A stretch of DNA of 60,949 nt. Origin: Welwitschia mirabilis (lineage: Eukaryota > Gnetophyta > Gnetopsida > Welwitschiales). The notes beneath the pieces are model-generated. The model saw nothing but the letters and a program-made list of their open reading frames with translations, was not told where the DNA came from and ran no database searches. Made by a program: the position numbers and the translations under genes. The number at the start of each line of letters is the position of its first letter. Positions within the stretch are counted from its first letter, which is position 1. The DNA is taken from NCBI GenBank assembly GCA_051453625.1, contig JBOZIK010000001.1:161038337-161099285 (forward strand), in the 5' to 3' direction. Positions 1 to 11,278 of this stretch are shown here, piece by piece.

Positions 1-843
1 TATACTAAGCCTAATTGCAGTTTCCTATTTATAGCATTGATTACTTTTGAAAGTGCAAATTTAGGCCACCAACAAGGCCACTATTTCCCTAAAAGTAGCC
101 TTATCTCTCTCCGTTAACCATAATAAAAAAGGGTGGTGTTAAGACAGAGAAGTAAATGATATTCTTAATAGATGTAGGTACACCATGATCTTGTAATACA
201 TAGTCTACTATTTTCCACTAGTTTGTATTAAACACTTTAGCTATATCAAGACTAAGGAACATTAGAAGTTTCTGTCTTCTATGATGTAGATGAAGGATTT
301 CATAAGCAAGAATTATGTTGTTGTGAATAACTCTTCTAGGAAAAAAAACTAGCTTAAGATAGAAGAACCATATCTAGGAGAATAACTTTAAATGTATTTG
401 CAATTACCTTAGTGTAAATCTTATAGAAAACATTATAAAGACTAATTAACTTGTATTAGTGAGGAATTTTCACATCTTTTTTTTTAGGAATAAGAGTGAG
501 AAGAGTGTCATTAAAAGGTTTGTAAATGTTACATTTCTTAAATCTTTCTTGAATTACATCAAAAACATCAACTTTAATAATATCTAGAAAAGTCTAATAG
601 AACTCTATAGTGAATTCATCAAGACCCAATGCCATGTTCTTTTTTATAGAGTGGATGGTATTCCAAATTTTCTCCTCTATGACTCTTTGGCTCTAATAAC
701 ATTATTGTTCTATAATAATAGGAGGATCAAATAGGATGATATTAAGAACCACTAGCTTCTTTGTAAATAATTTCTAAAAATATTCAATGAAGAAATTGGT
801 AATCTGAGCATTGGGCTTATAGCAAATTGCAGACGCGCTCCAC
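1..843 (-). pseudogene. LINE reverse transcriptase fragment (copy A)
   Basis: Read on the minus strand, this is the middle of a plant L1-type LINE ORF2. It shows the start of the RT domain with MALGLDEF (family consensus KAPGPDGF) near 615-640, then NDTLLTLIPK near 485-515, then the LISLYNVFYKI stretch near 410-450. It is collinear with positions about 1360-2115, at an offset near 1275 bases, so it is a second copy of the same RT segment. The upstream end lies in the N gap at 844-943 and the downstream end lies outside the window. Stops interrupt every frame, so it is dead. It could be a separate LINE insertion or a tandem duplication of the neighbouring one; the gap hides the junction. Confidence 0.7.
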
Positions 844-943
844 NNNNNNNNNNNNNNNNNNNNNNNNNNNNNNNNNNNNNNNNNNNNNNNNNNNNNNNNN
901 NNNNNNNNNNNNNNNNNNNNNNNNNNNNNNNNNNNNNNNNNNN
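844..943. other. Assembly gap (100 N)
   Basis: A run of 100 N between LINE copy A and the C-terminal RT part of LINE copy B. A length of exactly 100 suggests a gap of unknown true size. Confidence 0.98.
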
Positions 944-959
944 CAAGTTATAATTTTCC

Positions 960-3192
960 TCATCAAAGAAGATCAAATATAATCAGTAATTTGACCTAAG
1001 TTAAAAGGAAGACCAATATAGTTATCAGAAAATATGACTTACAAGCACTAAAAGATCTGAGAGATAGCTATTTTCCTCACTTGAGGAATCTTGATGAGGA
1101 AGAGTTTTGATTTGTGCTAATTTATTACAAGACCTGAGAAATCGTGAAACTTATTTAATAAATTGTGAGTATGCCTTGCCACAGAGAGGCTAGAGTCTAG
1201 ACAAAGGAGAGTGGTATCTATGAATTGAAGGATGGAATATGGAGGAGCTAGCTTAATGGCAGAAATCTAGTTCTGATTTTGGATGAAGAGGCAGACTAAG
1301 AAATCCATTACTAGAACAAAAAAGACATGGAGAAAGGGGGTTTTCTTGATACACACTACTAGTATCCTAAAAGTAGATGTATTTCTTCTCATTAATCATA
1401 ATAAAGAAGGTTTATGTTAAGATACAGAATTAATGAAATGTATGAGGAGCACAATACACTGAGCTCCTATAACACATAGTCTACTATTTCCCATTAGACT
1501 ATATCAAATGCTTTAGCTATATCAAGCTTAAGAAACATTGCAAGTTTTTATCTTTTGTGATGCAGATGAAGGATTTCATTAGCAAGAATTATGTTATCAT
1601 GGATAACTCTTTCTTAAATAAAACTAGATTAGGATAAAAGGACCATATCTGGGAGAAGAATTTTAAACCTCTATGCACTAGTCTTAGTGTAAATCTTATA
1701 GAAAACATTGCAAAGACTGATTGACCTATATTGGTAAGGACTTTCTGCATCTTCTATTTTAGGAATAAGAGTGAGAAAAGTGTCATTAAAATATTTGTAG
1801 AAAGTACCTTTCTAGAATGTTTCTTGAACTGCATCATAAAAATTAACTTTGTCAATGTTCCAAAAGATCTGATAGAACTATATGGTGAAGCCATCAGGAC
1901 CTAGTGCCTTATTTTTTTTCATGGAGTGGATGATGTTTCAAATTTTCTCCTCTATGACTCTTTGACTCAAATAACTTTGTTGATCTACAGTGATAGGATG
2001 ACCAACTAGAATGCTACTAATAATCATTAGCTTTTTTTAAACAAATTCTAAAAATATTTAACAAAGGAATTAGCAATATGAGCATTAGACTTGTAGCAGG
2101 TTACGGATGTGCTCCACTGTATACTATTTTTATGCCTATGTTTGTTCATTGTCTAGAAGAAGAATTTCGTGTTATAGTTCCCTTTTTTAAGCCATTGGAT
2201 TCTAGATCACTATTTTTTGTAAGTTTCTTCTGTGAAGGATATATCATGAATTTGGAAGATAATATTCTTTTCATAACCTAAATCAGAACAAATGGTTTTA
2301 TTATGCTTTTGGATAATGCTTAGTGCCTCCAATAATTGATTCTTAGTGTTTTTAAAGGAATCACTTAATCATTTATTCTAAATAATTTATTAATGACTAA
2401 AAATGTTAATCTTTTAAAATAATCTATAAGTAGCATTACCTTTCATCTGCGTATTCCAAATATGATTGACTAGTTCTATTTAATTTAAATATTTCAACTA
2501 GGTGTGCTCAAAATAAAAGAGAGAATGCTTTTGAGGGGAGTTCATCATTAGGATTATGGACCTCTAATCAAAAAAGAATCTAGGTCTTTATTTGAGACAT
2601 AAATACTTATTAGAATTTTTAATTAAACATCCATCAATTCTTAACATAACAAGATTTTTCTTTTCTTAAGATTACTCCATGTATAGGAAGCACCATGAAG
2701 AGGAAGATCTCTAAAACTATGCTTATTGATGAAATTAAAAAAAAGATTAATAGTGAAGAGATTAAGAACATTATCAAGCTTTTCATTAGAGCTAAGAATT
2801 TCATTAGAGTCACCTATAATGATATGTGAAAAATTTAACATAATGTGCTAAAGGCATTGAAGTCTTTGTTCTACTTTTAAAGGCCCATAAAGGTTAGTGA
2901 TTTCTTATCTTTTAATCATTAAAAATCCAATCCACAGTAAGGTAGTTATTACTTTTACTAATAGTAGATACGCCACCATGCTTCTAGAGGATCATCAATC
3001 CCCCTTTTATGCCCATACTCAAAATTGAAATAAAGGACCAAAAAAATTTTGTATAAAAACAATGAGTTTTTAGAGAATTAATCTTTATTTCTTAAAGAAG
3101 ATACATAGAAACTTATGAGTCCCTTAAGAGACTTTAAAAGTAGAAAATTTTTGGCCATTCCTAATTTCTCTACAATTCTAGGAAATAATCAT
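960..3192 (-). pseudogene. LINE ORF2 remnant: endonuclease plus reverse transcriptase
   Basis: On the minus strand the reading starts at MIIS (3192-3181), where the usual WNCRG start of the endonuclease domain has its Trp replaced by a stop. GDSNEIL near 2810 matches the endonuclease signature GDFNEIL, and DLPLHGASYTW near 2690 matches its C-terminal part. An IQWLKKG...NTKFF stretch near 2190 is the conserved linker before the RT domain. The RT follows, with fingers near 1900, LIPK near 1760, and NPLSPCLF near 1340 for the family's DPLSPFLF. The catalytic F/YADD box appears to have become CLDS near 1200. Many stops and frame changes are present. ORF2 proteins nick the target and reverse-transcribe LINE RNA; this one cannot act. 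Confidence 0.75.
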
Positions 3193-3746
3193 GAAAAAAA
3201 AAGTTAAGATTTCTTACCATTTCAGACGTCCTCATTTATCTCCTTTTCAATATTGCCTTTCTAGGTATTCATTCTTATCCTTCTGTCTATCTGTCTAGTG
3301 TTTCCATTTCCATTATTTATTGGCACATCCACAACATGCTTATCAACACTATTTCCACTATATTGGAGTTCTTGTCTCATGTTCATCTGTGACTTTTGTT
3401 GCAAATGAAATGTTAGAACTAAGACCACTATGTTGTGGATGTGCTTTGTGTCTTTCTATGCTACTTTATAATAGAATTTTACCATTTCCTTTTTTGTCAT
3501 CTATTTTAGTCCTTTTTCTAAAATAATATCATACTTATTTGCCTACATAATGGATTCATTATTTAGAACTAAAGCTAGTTTCTTTTTCTTGTTTTTCTTG
3601 ACTTCTTGCCCATCAATGTTTTCAATCTTTTATTTTTTTCTTTTTTATTTTTGCATGTTTTCATTATGTGCTTATGTTTTACTTATTTTGAAAATTGTAT
3701 AGAAAAATCTTTATTTTTAAGATTAAAGACTGTTTATACCCATATA
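3193..3746 (-). pseudogene. LINE ORF1, C-terminal part (low complexity)
   Basis: This stretch lies between the Copia-1 insertion and the LINE endonuclease start, so by position it should hold the C-terminal end of ORF1 and the ORF1-ORF2 spacer. On the minus strand it reads Lys/Arg-rich peptide (KNKKEKNK, GKKSRKTRKR), which suits the basic tail of plant LINE ORF1 proteins. I do not see a convincing CCHC zinc knuckle. The assignment rests mainly on position and on continuity with 11279-11911. Confidence 0.45.
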
Positions 3747-3751
3747 GTATC
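3747..3751. repeat. Target site duplication of Copia-1, left
   Basis: GTATC directly precedes the 5' LTR. Its partner at 11274-11278 reads ATATT, differing by one G-to-A and one C-to-T. Five-base duplications are normal for copia integrase. Confidence 0.7.
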
Positions 3752-5193
3752 TATTGGAAAAATCTAATTTTAATGATTTTACTTGTTAAATATTTGATAT
3801 TATTATGTAGATAAGTTAGTACAGGAATATCAGACCTTGATAGGTACTAGATCATGATGGATCTTTAGAGGAAATATCTTATGATTAGGATTAGATGCTA
3901 AAATGCCAAATCAATAGTTTTAAATATGTTTGAAAAATTGAAAACATCTTAATTAAAGATGTTTAGAAATCTAAAGGCATCTTAAATGTACTAAAATTTA
4001 GTAAAAGCCAAAAGACATATATCATATTCAAGATAACTAAACTAAAAATTGAACTTGACATAGTTAAACACGTCTATAAAATTGAAGACATCTATATTGA
4101 GCTAAAATATCTAATAAATTTAATTTTATTTTTAACTAATATCTTATGTTTGAGCTATCAAATTGTACACAATAGATTCATGCTTACAAAGGATCAAAGC
4201 TACTATAATTCAAAATTCATCAGAATTTGAATAAGTTTACTCAAGATGTCTACAAAAGTGAAGAAATCTAAAAAGTAGATGTGCATAAAATAAAGATATT
4301 TGAAGTAAAGCAATATATAAAATTTAAGATATATTAAACCAAAGTCCATAGTAATTAAAAATGAAGTTAAAAAAAGCATAGACATTAGCTATCAATTGCA
4401 TGACAATTACAAATTCAAATGGCTAACTTTCAAGCTCAAATAGCTAGATCTTTCCCAACATTATAAATATTTGATGTCATGATTCTAAATAAAAATTTTG
4501 GCACTTCATTGATCAATTAGAGATACAAAGATTTCTTAGCCCTCAACGATCAGATTAAAAGAAAGCTTACATAAGTAAATGACTCTTCTCATAAAGAATA
4601 AAGGCATTATTACAAAGGCACTATCACTGCTATTATCATTTATTTTCTAGATTCTTATTACTACATTCTTCATTCATACTCATGAAAATAATAACAACAT
4701 AAAGAAGCTCAAAATCTTCATCAAAGAAAGATCATCAAGCTTCTTGTTGTATTGTATTTTTGGATACTCACTGTGAACTATCTTATTATTGAATATTTTT
4801 ATACAGTTCATTTTATTGAATACTTAAATACTTTGTAAGACAACACTTCTAGGGAGGCACATTTGGTATTATGATTTTTGGAACTTATTTGTTGTAAGAT
4901 TACTAATGAGTGAGAAAACCATTATTCCCTTAAGGAGGAGAGAGCACTGTCTTGTGAGGAGACTTTCATCTTATGTAAGGTTGATGATGTGCTAGAAAAC
5001 CATTATTTTCTTATAGATTAAGAATACCCAAAGAAGTAGTAGAGTCTACCCTTTGTGTGTGAATATACCAAGGTTAGGGAACCATGTTATCTTAGAAAGG
5101 CATTCCATTACACATTTTTATTCTATTATTTAGTTTTAACTTCATTTGATAAAACTCATTTACCACTTCCATCTAAGTCTAAATCAATCCTCA
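3752..5193 (+). repeat. Copia-1 5' LTR
   Basis: Begins TATTGG (ancestral TGTTGG, with terminal TG decayed to TA) and ends TCCTCA just before the primer-binding site. It aligns along its whole length with 9866-11273. U3 holds repeated AGACATCT/AGATGTCT words (about 3955-4110 and 4240-4330). A TATA-like TATAAATA at 4462-4469 would mark the promoter. Confidence 0.9.
4462..4469 (+). promoter_or_regulatory. TATA box of the Copia-1 5' LTR
   Basis: TATAAATA lies mid-LTR, where the U3/R boundary is expected. The 3' LTR has a weaker TATAAAGG at the matching place near 10585. Copia-2 has TATAAAGG near 33053 and 50999. Confidence 0.5.
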
Positions 5194-5195
5194 AG

Positions 5196-5207
5196 TGGTA
5201 TCAGAGT
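5196..5207 (+). other. Copia-1 primer-binding site
   Basis: TGGTATCAGAGT follows the 5' LTR after two bases. It matches the initiator methionine tRNA 3' end complement (TGGTATCAGAGC in intact plant elements), where minus-strand DNA synthesis would start. Confidence 0.85.
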
Positions 5208-5254
5208 GAGTATTTATAAAAAAGAGTAACTTTCTTGAGTGAGTAATAGAAGGG

Positions 5255-5820
5255 ATGCCATATATTAGACCTCCACTCTTTAAATGGATAGACTATGCCT
5301 ATTGGAAGATGAGGATGTAGATGTTCTTATGATCTTATGAGTTTTAGAGTTGGATAAATCAAGAATAAAGATCTAAAAAAACTATAACAGAGAAAAATAT
5401 ATCTAAAGAAGAAACTTATCCTACTCTCATGGACATTGCACATTCTCAAGAAGAAAATGAAGAGATAGGAGAAGAAGATGAAATAGATATAAAAGATAAC
5501 AAAGGGTTGGATCTTCAAAAAAGGTATGATCTAGTCTCTGAAGAATGCATTAAACTAGAAAAGGTATGTAATAAAATAAAAATATTACTTAATGCTGGTG
5601 AAGAAGATTATGAATAGGAGAAGAATATTAGTAATAAATTATCTTTAAAAAACTCAACTCTTAAACCTAAGGTTAATAGACTAATGTGTGAATTAAAATG
5701 TAATATATAAGAATTTTTAGAATCAAAGAAGATCAATGAGAAACTCACCCAAGAAAAGGAGACCTTGAATGTTATGCTTAGACAGTGTAGATACTAAAAT
5801 GCCAATACTGGATTGGAACA
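5255..5820 (+). pseudogene. Copia-1 gag remnant with internal deletion
   Basis: An ATG at 5255 opens MPYIRPPLFKW followed by DYAYWKMRM, the usual N-terminus of copia gag (UBN2-type capsid). The reading then jumps at about 5400 to an acidic coiled-coil-like stretch (MDIAHSQEENEE..., open 5429-5617). In Copia-2 that stretch lies only after the capsid and the CCHC zinc knuckle, so most of the capsid and the whole zinc knuckle are missing here. Stops such as TAG within KMRM*M follow the methyl-C decay pattern. It could not package RNA. Confidence 0.7.
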
Positions 5821-6099
5821 TAATGAAGCTACAATAAGTTCTTTAATCTTCTCACTTAACAAATGGAATTACAAGCCAAGATATCAACATTTTATGTATA
5901 TAAACAATATAATTTATTATTATTATCATAATATAGATTATTATTAATACAAATACCCAATAAAATTTAAAAGTAGGTATTATACTAATAATGCCCAAAG
6001 GTAAAGTAGAATGGTATAATGTTTTATGCAGGACAAACCAAGAAAAATATGGATGCCTAAATTAAAGATAATAGTTTTAGCTCACATAACACTTAAGGT

Positions 6100-6500
6100 A
6101 GTAAAGAAACATGTATGATATATTGATAGTAGTAGCCTAAGGCATGTGATTGAAGACAAATCCATCTTAATCATCTTGGTGAAATAACATAAGGAGTTGT
6201 AACCTTTGCAAACAACATAAAAGCACTAATAAAAGGTATTAGAACCATTAGAGGAGGTAATTTACCTAAGGTAAAAGATGTATCTTTTGTAGAAGTTTGT
6301 AACATAATATTTTAAGTGTAAGCCCACTTTGTAATGTAAATTTTCTATTACCTCTATAAAGAATGACTGTGTTATAAGAGAATAAGATACTACCAAAGTC
6401 TTATTTGCTAGAGTAAGAAAATCAAATGTTTATATTACCACCTTGTAAGATATATCTAATAATGAAACCAAGTGTTTTCTTAGTAAAACAGATGAAGTAG
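6100..6500 (+). pseudogene. Copia-1 protease remnant
   Basis: A YIDSSSLRHV reading (GAT at 6124-6126) corresponds to the copia aspartic protease start WYIDSGCSRHM. The catalytic triad D-S-G has become D-S-S, and the preceding Trp codon is now TGA. About 40 codons later, KALIKGIRTIRGG matches the conserved part of the domain. The protease would cut the Gag-Pol polyprotein; this one is inactive. Confidence 0.72.
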
Positions 6501-6501
6501 A

Positions 6502-7495
6502 GTTATGACATAGGAAGCTTGATCATGTGAATAAAGATATTCTCAAAACCTTGTCCACAAGAGAATTGATAAGGGAACTTCCTAAGTTTAAAAGCATTAA
6601 TAATTGGATCTATGAAGCTTGTCAAAAAGAAAAACTACTTAAGGTAAAATTTGATAAGAAAAATTTTATCTCTAGTAAATATCTGTTAGATTTCTTACAT
6701 TTAGATGTTGTTGATTCTTCATCTACAAAAAGGTAGGCAAGAAAAAATATTATTTAACAACTATAGATGATTTTTTTAATTTTATATGAGTAGCCTTCCT
6801 TGCCATAAGGATGAGGCTTTTAATGCTTTTTTTAAGTTGTGCATCAGGTTACAAAATCAACAGGGATACAAAATTAAAATAATAAGAAGTAATAATATTA
6901 CTGAGTTTAAAAATGCAACGTTTAAAGAATTCTGTGAATAGTTTGGTATTCTACATCAATTCTCAGCTCCAAGAAAACCATAAGAAAATGAAATAGCTAA
7001 AAGAAAGAACAAGATTCTCAATGACATGACAAAGATAATGATGCATGACAAAAAGGTATCATATCATTTTTGGGCAAAAGTAATCAATACAACATGTTAT
7101 GTTTCCAATAAAGTTCTAGTAAGAATATTTATTTCTAAAACTTCTTATGAGTTATGATAGGTAGAAAACCTTCTATTAAGTACTTTCATATTTTTAATTC
7201 AAAATGCTTTAGTCTAAATGAAAGGGATAATTTTGAAAGATTTGATTTAAAAGTTGATAAGGGAATTTTCCTAGGATATTCTATGGTTAGTAAAGCTTAC
7301 AAAGTGTATAATAATAGAAGCTGTGTAGTTGAGGAAATCATAAATGTCAAAATAAATGATATTGAGCCAACTCTAATGAATGTAAAGAGGATTATATCCC
7401 TACACATGTTGTTCAACCATCGAGAAAATCTCAAGTTTAATCTAATAGTGAAGAAGAAAAAGAAAAAGAATCAGATAAGAAAAATTCATCAACCA
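6502..7495 (+). pseudogene. Copia-1 integrase remnant
   Basis: It opens with the GAG-pre-integrase zinc-binding stretch (HRKLDHVNKDILKTLSTREL), then FLHLDVV at the first catalytic Asp of the core near 6700. RSNNITEF near 6885 replaces RSDNGTEF, so the second catalytic Asp is Asn. NEIAKRKN near 6985 replaces NGIAERKN, so the catalytic Glu is Lys. The C-terminal part is open for 114 codons (7154-7498) with RKPSIKYFHIFNSKCF and GIFLGYS, the typical post-core motif. Integrase would join the element to chromosomal DNA; with two active-site residues gone it cannot. Confidence 0.85.
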
Positions 7496-7639
7496 TGAGA
7501 AAGCTAAAGAAGAGTCACTTTATAAGCACTATTATAGGGATTTCATATGGAGGTATTCAAACTAGAAGTTAGACTAGAGAAATTTATGTTTACACTACTT
7601 ATATTTCTTAAGTTGAATCTAAAACTTTCAAAGAAATAG

Positions 7640-8345
7640 AAGATGATGAACTTTAGATGGTTATTATGTAAGAAGAGCTTAATTAATTTAAAAAATGTCA
7701 TGTTTGGAAGCTTACTCTAAGGCCCTCTAACAGATTAGTTATTAGCACTAAGTGAATTTTCAGAAACAAAATTAGTGAATATGGAAATCTTGTTAGAAAT
7801 AAAGTAAGACTAGTAATAAAAAGATTACTCTGAAGAAACCTTCACTCCTATGGCTCATCTAGAATCTATGAGAATGCTTCTAGCTTTTTCTTATATGAAA
7901 TATTTTAAACTCTATCAAATGAATGCCAAAAGTGCTTTTCTTAATGGAAATCTTCAAGAAGAAGTATATGTTAAACAACTAGATGGATTCATTAACTTAC
8001 AAAAGTTTGATCATGTATACAAATTGAAAAAAGATCTTTGTGGTTTTAAACAAGATCTAAGAGCTTGGTATGAAAAATTCTTAGGTCATTTGATTGTAAA
8101 TGGCTTCAAAAGAGGTACATCTAATACGATGTTATTTATTAGAAATGATCGTAAATATTTCATTATTGTTTAAATTTACATTGATGATATTATTTTTTTT
8201 GCTACTAATGAATCCTTATGTAAGAAATTTGCTAAGATTATGCAGGAGGAATCTGAAATAAGTCTTATGAGAGAAATGAGTAACTTTTTAGGATTTTAAG
8301 TTGTGCAACATAAGTATGATACATTTATTTTAAAAGCTAAATATA
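7640..8345 (+). pseudogene. Copia-1 reverse transcriptase remnant (RVT_2)
   Basis: Reads as copia-type RT: VWKLTLRPSNRLVI near 7715, KWIFRNK with a stop for Trp near 7755, LESMRMLLAFSYMK, then QMNAKSAFLNG near 7920 where the usual catalytic Asp (MDVKSAFLNG) is Asn. EEVYVKQ, KDLCGFKQDLRAWYEK and TMLFIRND follow in a frame open for 107 codons (7850-8173). The second active-site box YIDD is intact at 8177-8188, after one stop. It would copy genomic RNA to cDNA; stops and the lost first Asp make it dead. Confidence 0.88.
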
Positions 8346-8439
8346 TTAAAATTTTTTGAATTAAATCTTATTTATATGATTACAAAGAAAAATCCACTTT
8401 CATGAATCAAAATACCAAATTGGACAAAGATGCAAATGG

Positions 8440-9116
8440 TAAGAAAGTAGATCAAAAGCTAATAGAGATACAATTAGTAGTTTGTTATATCTTATAGCTA
8501 GTTAACTTGATATTATGTTAAGTATAGAAATTTTTTCACATTATCAAAGTGATCCTAAAGAATCACACCTTATAGCTATTAAAAGAATTTTACATTATTT
8601 AAAGAATACTACTAATTGGAGCCTTTAGTACTCAAAGGGCCCCTCACTTAATCTTGTAGTATATTGTGATGTAGATTGGATAGGTTTCAAAGATGATAAA
8701 AGTAGCATAAGTGAAATGTGCTTTTTACTTAGACAATGCTTAATATCTTGGAATAGTAAGAAAGAAAATTCAACTACCTTATCTATAGGTTAAGTTGAGT
8801 CTATTTCTATAGGAACTTGTTATGTACAACTTCTATGGATTAAGAAAACATGGAAAGATTTTGTTCTCTTCATGAATAGTATTCCTATTTACAGTGATAA
8901 CAAGAGTAACACTAATATCTCAAAGAATCCTAAACAATACTTAAGAACCAAGTACATTGATATTCTACATCACTTTTTTAGAGAATAAGTTCAAAAGGGA
9001 GATATTATATGTAATATATTAGTATAAATGATCAACTTGTAGATGCATTTATAAAACTTCTAGGCATTGAAACATATATCAAGTTGTGCAAGAACTTAGG
9101 ATTGGACCTTCCCTAA
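8440..9116 (+). pseudogene. Copia-1 RNase H remnant
   Basis: After the RT connection (RILHYLKNTT, near 8590), YCDVDWIGFKDDKSS near 8661 is the RNase H start with its first Asp kept (consensus YCDADWAGC.DD.RS). LISWNSKKENSTTLS follows near 8740, then YSDNKSNTNISKNP and KYIDILHHFFRE at about 8890-8985. The frame ends with an IKLCKNLGLDLP-like C-terminus near 9085-9112, normal for pol in this lineage. Stops are scattered. RNase H removes the RNA template during replication. Confidence 0.82.
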
Positions 9117-9851
9117 TTAGGTAAGTGATCAAGCAATATCTTTTAAATTTCCAACTCCACATTGTATTTATCCTATGAGTTGAGATTGAAATTAGGAGTA
9201 GTGAGTTTAGTTAAAGTTATATTATGTGTGTGATATTCTTTTTAAGATGTTATTATGGTTTTAGGAGTTATAGATTTTTTGAAAAATTCTAGAACTTTTA
9301 TTAGAGACATCTTAATCTTTGCAGATGTATCTCAATAAGATGTATTAAGAATTGTAAACATGTTAACATGTACTATTGCCAAAAAATTTTAGTAGAATGC
9401 CAATTAGTATTAGTCTCCTATGAAAGCTTATGTGCAGGTAAAGATTTAGGCTCTTGAATTTATATTCCTTTTCTCTACTATCCAAAAATGAGGAGAATTT
9501 TTGGAAAATATTTAACACATTTTTAACATTACTATATGTTGATTATTTGATAATTAAAATGCTTCTAGATCATAATAGTATATTTACATTATTATATTTC
9601 AATTAAAAGTTTATCAAATATTTCTGGTTCCTTAAAGATGTATACTTATGTGATTTTATTTTCAAGTAGTTAATTATGTATTCTAGTTTTTCAAGTGATA
9701 CATGTCTATATGATTCCATCTCATTTAGAGTAGTGGGTATCATGATTATTACAACTATTGATTATGTGCATTTCTTTAGAATATAAATGTATAGTTTTAA
9801 TTGATTAGTTGAGATTATACTAATGAGATTTACCAAGTTTTAAACATCATC
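9117..9851 (+). other. Copia-1 3' untranslated stretch
   Basis: About 735 bases between the end of pol and the polypurine tract. I see no ORF. Its two ends match Copia-2 near 39420-39560 and 48951-49100, but the roughly 1.8 kb accessory-ORF region that Copia-2 has in between is absent here. Confidence 0.6.
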
Positions 9852-9865
9852 AAAAAGAGGGAGAT
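9852..9865 (+). other. Copia-1 polypurine tract
   Basis: AAAAAGAGGGAGAT sits directly before the TGTTGG start of the 3' LTR. This is the canonical copia plus-strand priming site. Confidence 0.88.
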
Positions 9866-11273
9866 TGTTGGAAAATCTAGCTTTAATAATTTCGCTTATC
9901 AAATAATTTGGATCATTATGTATATAGACCATGACAGGAACATTGGATCTTGATAGGTACTAGATCATGATGGATATTTAGAGAAAACATCATACTAATA
10001 GGACTATATGCTAAACTATCAAAACAAGAGTTTAAAAGATGTCTAAAAAATTAAAGATATCTCAATGAAGACATATTAAAATCTAAAGATGTCTTGAATG
10101 TACTAGAATTTAGTGATAGGATAAAAGACATCTATCATATTCAAGATGACTGAACTCAAAGTTAGATCTACCATAGATAAAGACATCTACTAAATTAAAG
10201 ATGTCTATACTAAGCTAAAATAGATAACATAGACAATTTAATTTTTGACTAATATCTTATGTTTTAGGTGAGCTATCAACTTATACATAGTGGATTCATG
10301 ATCACAGAGGCCTAAGGATAATACAACTTAAAATTCATCAAAAACTCAACAAGTTGACTCAAGATGTCAATAAAAGTAAAGACATCTAAAAAGTATACAT
10401 CTACATAAATGAAGACGTCTAGAGTAAAAAAGTCTATAAAATTCAAGAGATCTTAAACCAAAGTTTATATCAATTAAAAACAAAGTTATACACCCAAAAG
10501 ATAGACATTAATAATCTGTTGCATGATGGTTACAAATTCAAATGTTTACCTTCAAAGCTCAAATGACTAGATCTTTCTCAATTTTATAAAGGATCGATGT
10601 CATTATTCTAAATAGAACTTTTGACACCTCATTGATCAATAAAAAATATAGATATTTTTTAGCTCTCAATGATCAGATCTAAAGAAAGCTTGCATAAGTA
10701 AAAGACTCTCCTCATGAAGAATCAAGACATCATTGCAAAGGAGATATCATTGCTATATTATTCATTCATACTTATGAAAATAAGAACAACATTAAGGAGC
10801 TCAAAATCATCATTGAAGTAATATCATTAGGCTTATTGTTGTATTGATTATGGACTATCTTATTATTGAATATTTTTATAAAGTCCATTTTATTGAATAC
10901 TAAAATACTTTATAAGGCAACCCTTATAGGGGTGTACATTTGGTATTAATCTTTTAGGCATTTGTTTATTGTAAGATTATTGATGAGCTATAAAACCATT
11001 ATTTCCTTGAGAAGAGGAGAGTACTTTCTTGTGAGAAGACTTTCATCTGATGTAAGGTTGATGGTGTATCAAAAAACTACTATTTACTTGTAGGTTAATA
11101 AGATTCAGAGGTGTGAGTAGAAGCTAGCCTCTATGTGTGGATGTACCCAGGTGGGGAAATCACATTATCTTGGTAAGGTTTTCTATTGTATATTTTCATT
11201 CTATTATTTGGTTTTAATTTTATTTGGTAAAAACTCATTCATCCCTCCCCTCTCAGTTTAAAATTGATCCTCA
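9866..11273 (+). repeat. Copia-1 3' LTR
   Basis: Begins with intact TGTTGG and ends TCCTCA. It is the partner of 3752-5193. It keeps the U3 AGACATCT-type words (about 10025-10240 and 10360-10440) and the conserved U5-side stretch near 11100-11190 that is also found inverted at 52350-52440. Confidence 0.9.
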
Positions 11274-11278
11274 ATATT
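11274..11278. repeat. Target site duplication of Copia-1, right
   Basis: ATATT, the decayed partner of GTATC at 3747-3751. Both differences are transitions of the kind caused by cytosine deamination. Confidence 0.65.

Larger units (their letters stand above)
3752..11273 (+). mobile_element. Copia-1: full-length Ty1/copia element
   Basis: A 7.5 kb LTR retrotransposon with both LTRs, an initiator-Met-type primer site, a polypurine tract and pol in the order protease, integrase, reverse transcriptase, RNase H. That order defines Ty1/copia. Long LTRs (about 1.4 kb), a gag start with an NYAYWK-like motif and a coiled-coil-like stretch before protease suggest a SIRE/Maximus-like lineage, which I infer rather than prove. 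Gag is internally shortened compared with Copia-2. The LTRs differ at roughly a fifth to a quarter of sites in the first 100 or so positions by eye, so the insertion is old. It sits inside ORF1 of the minus-strand LINE. Confidence 0.9.
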
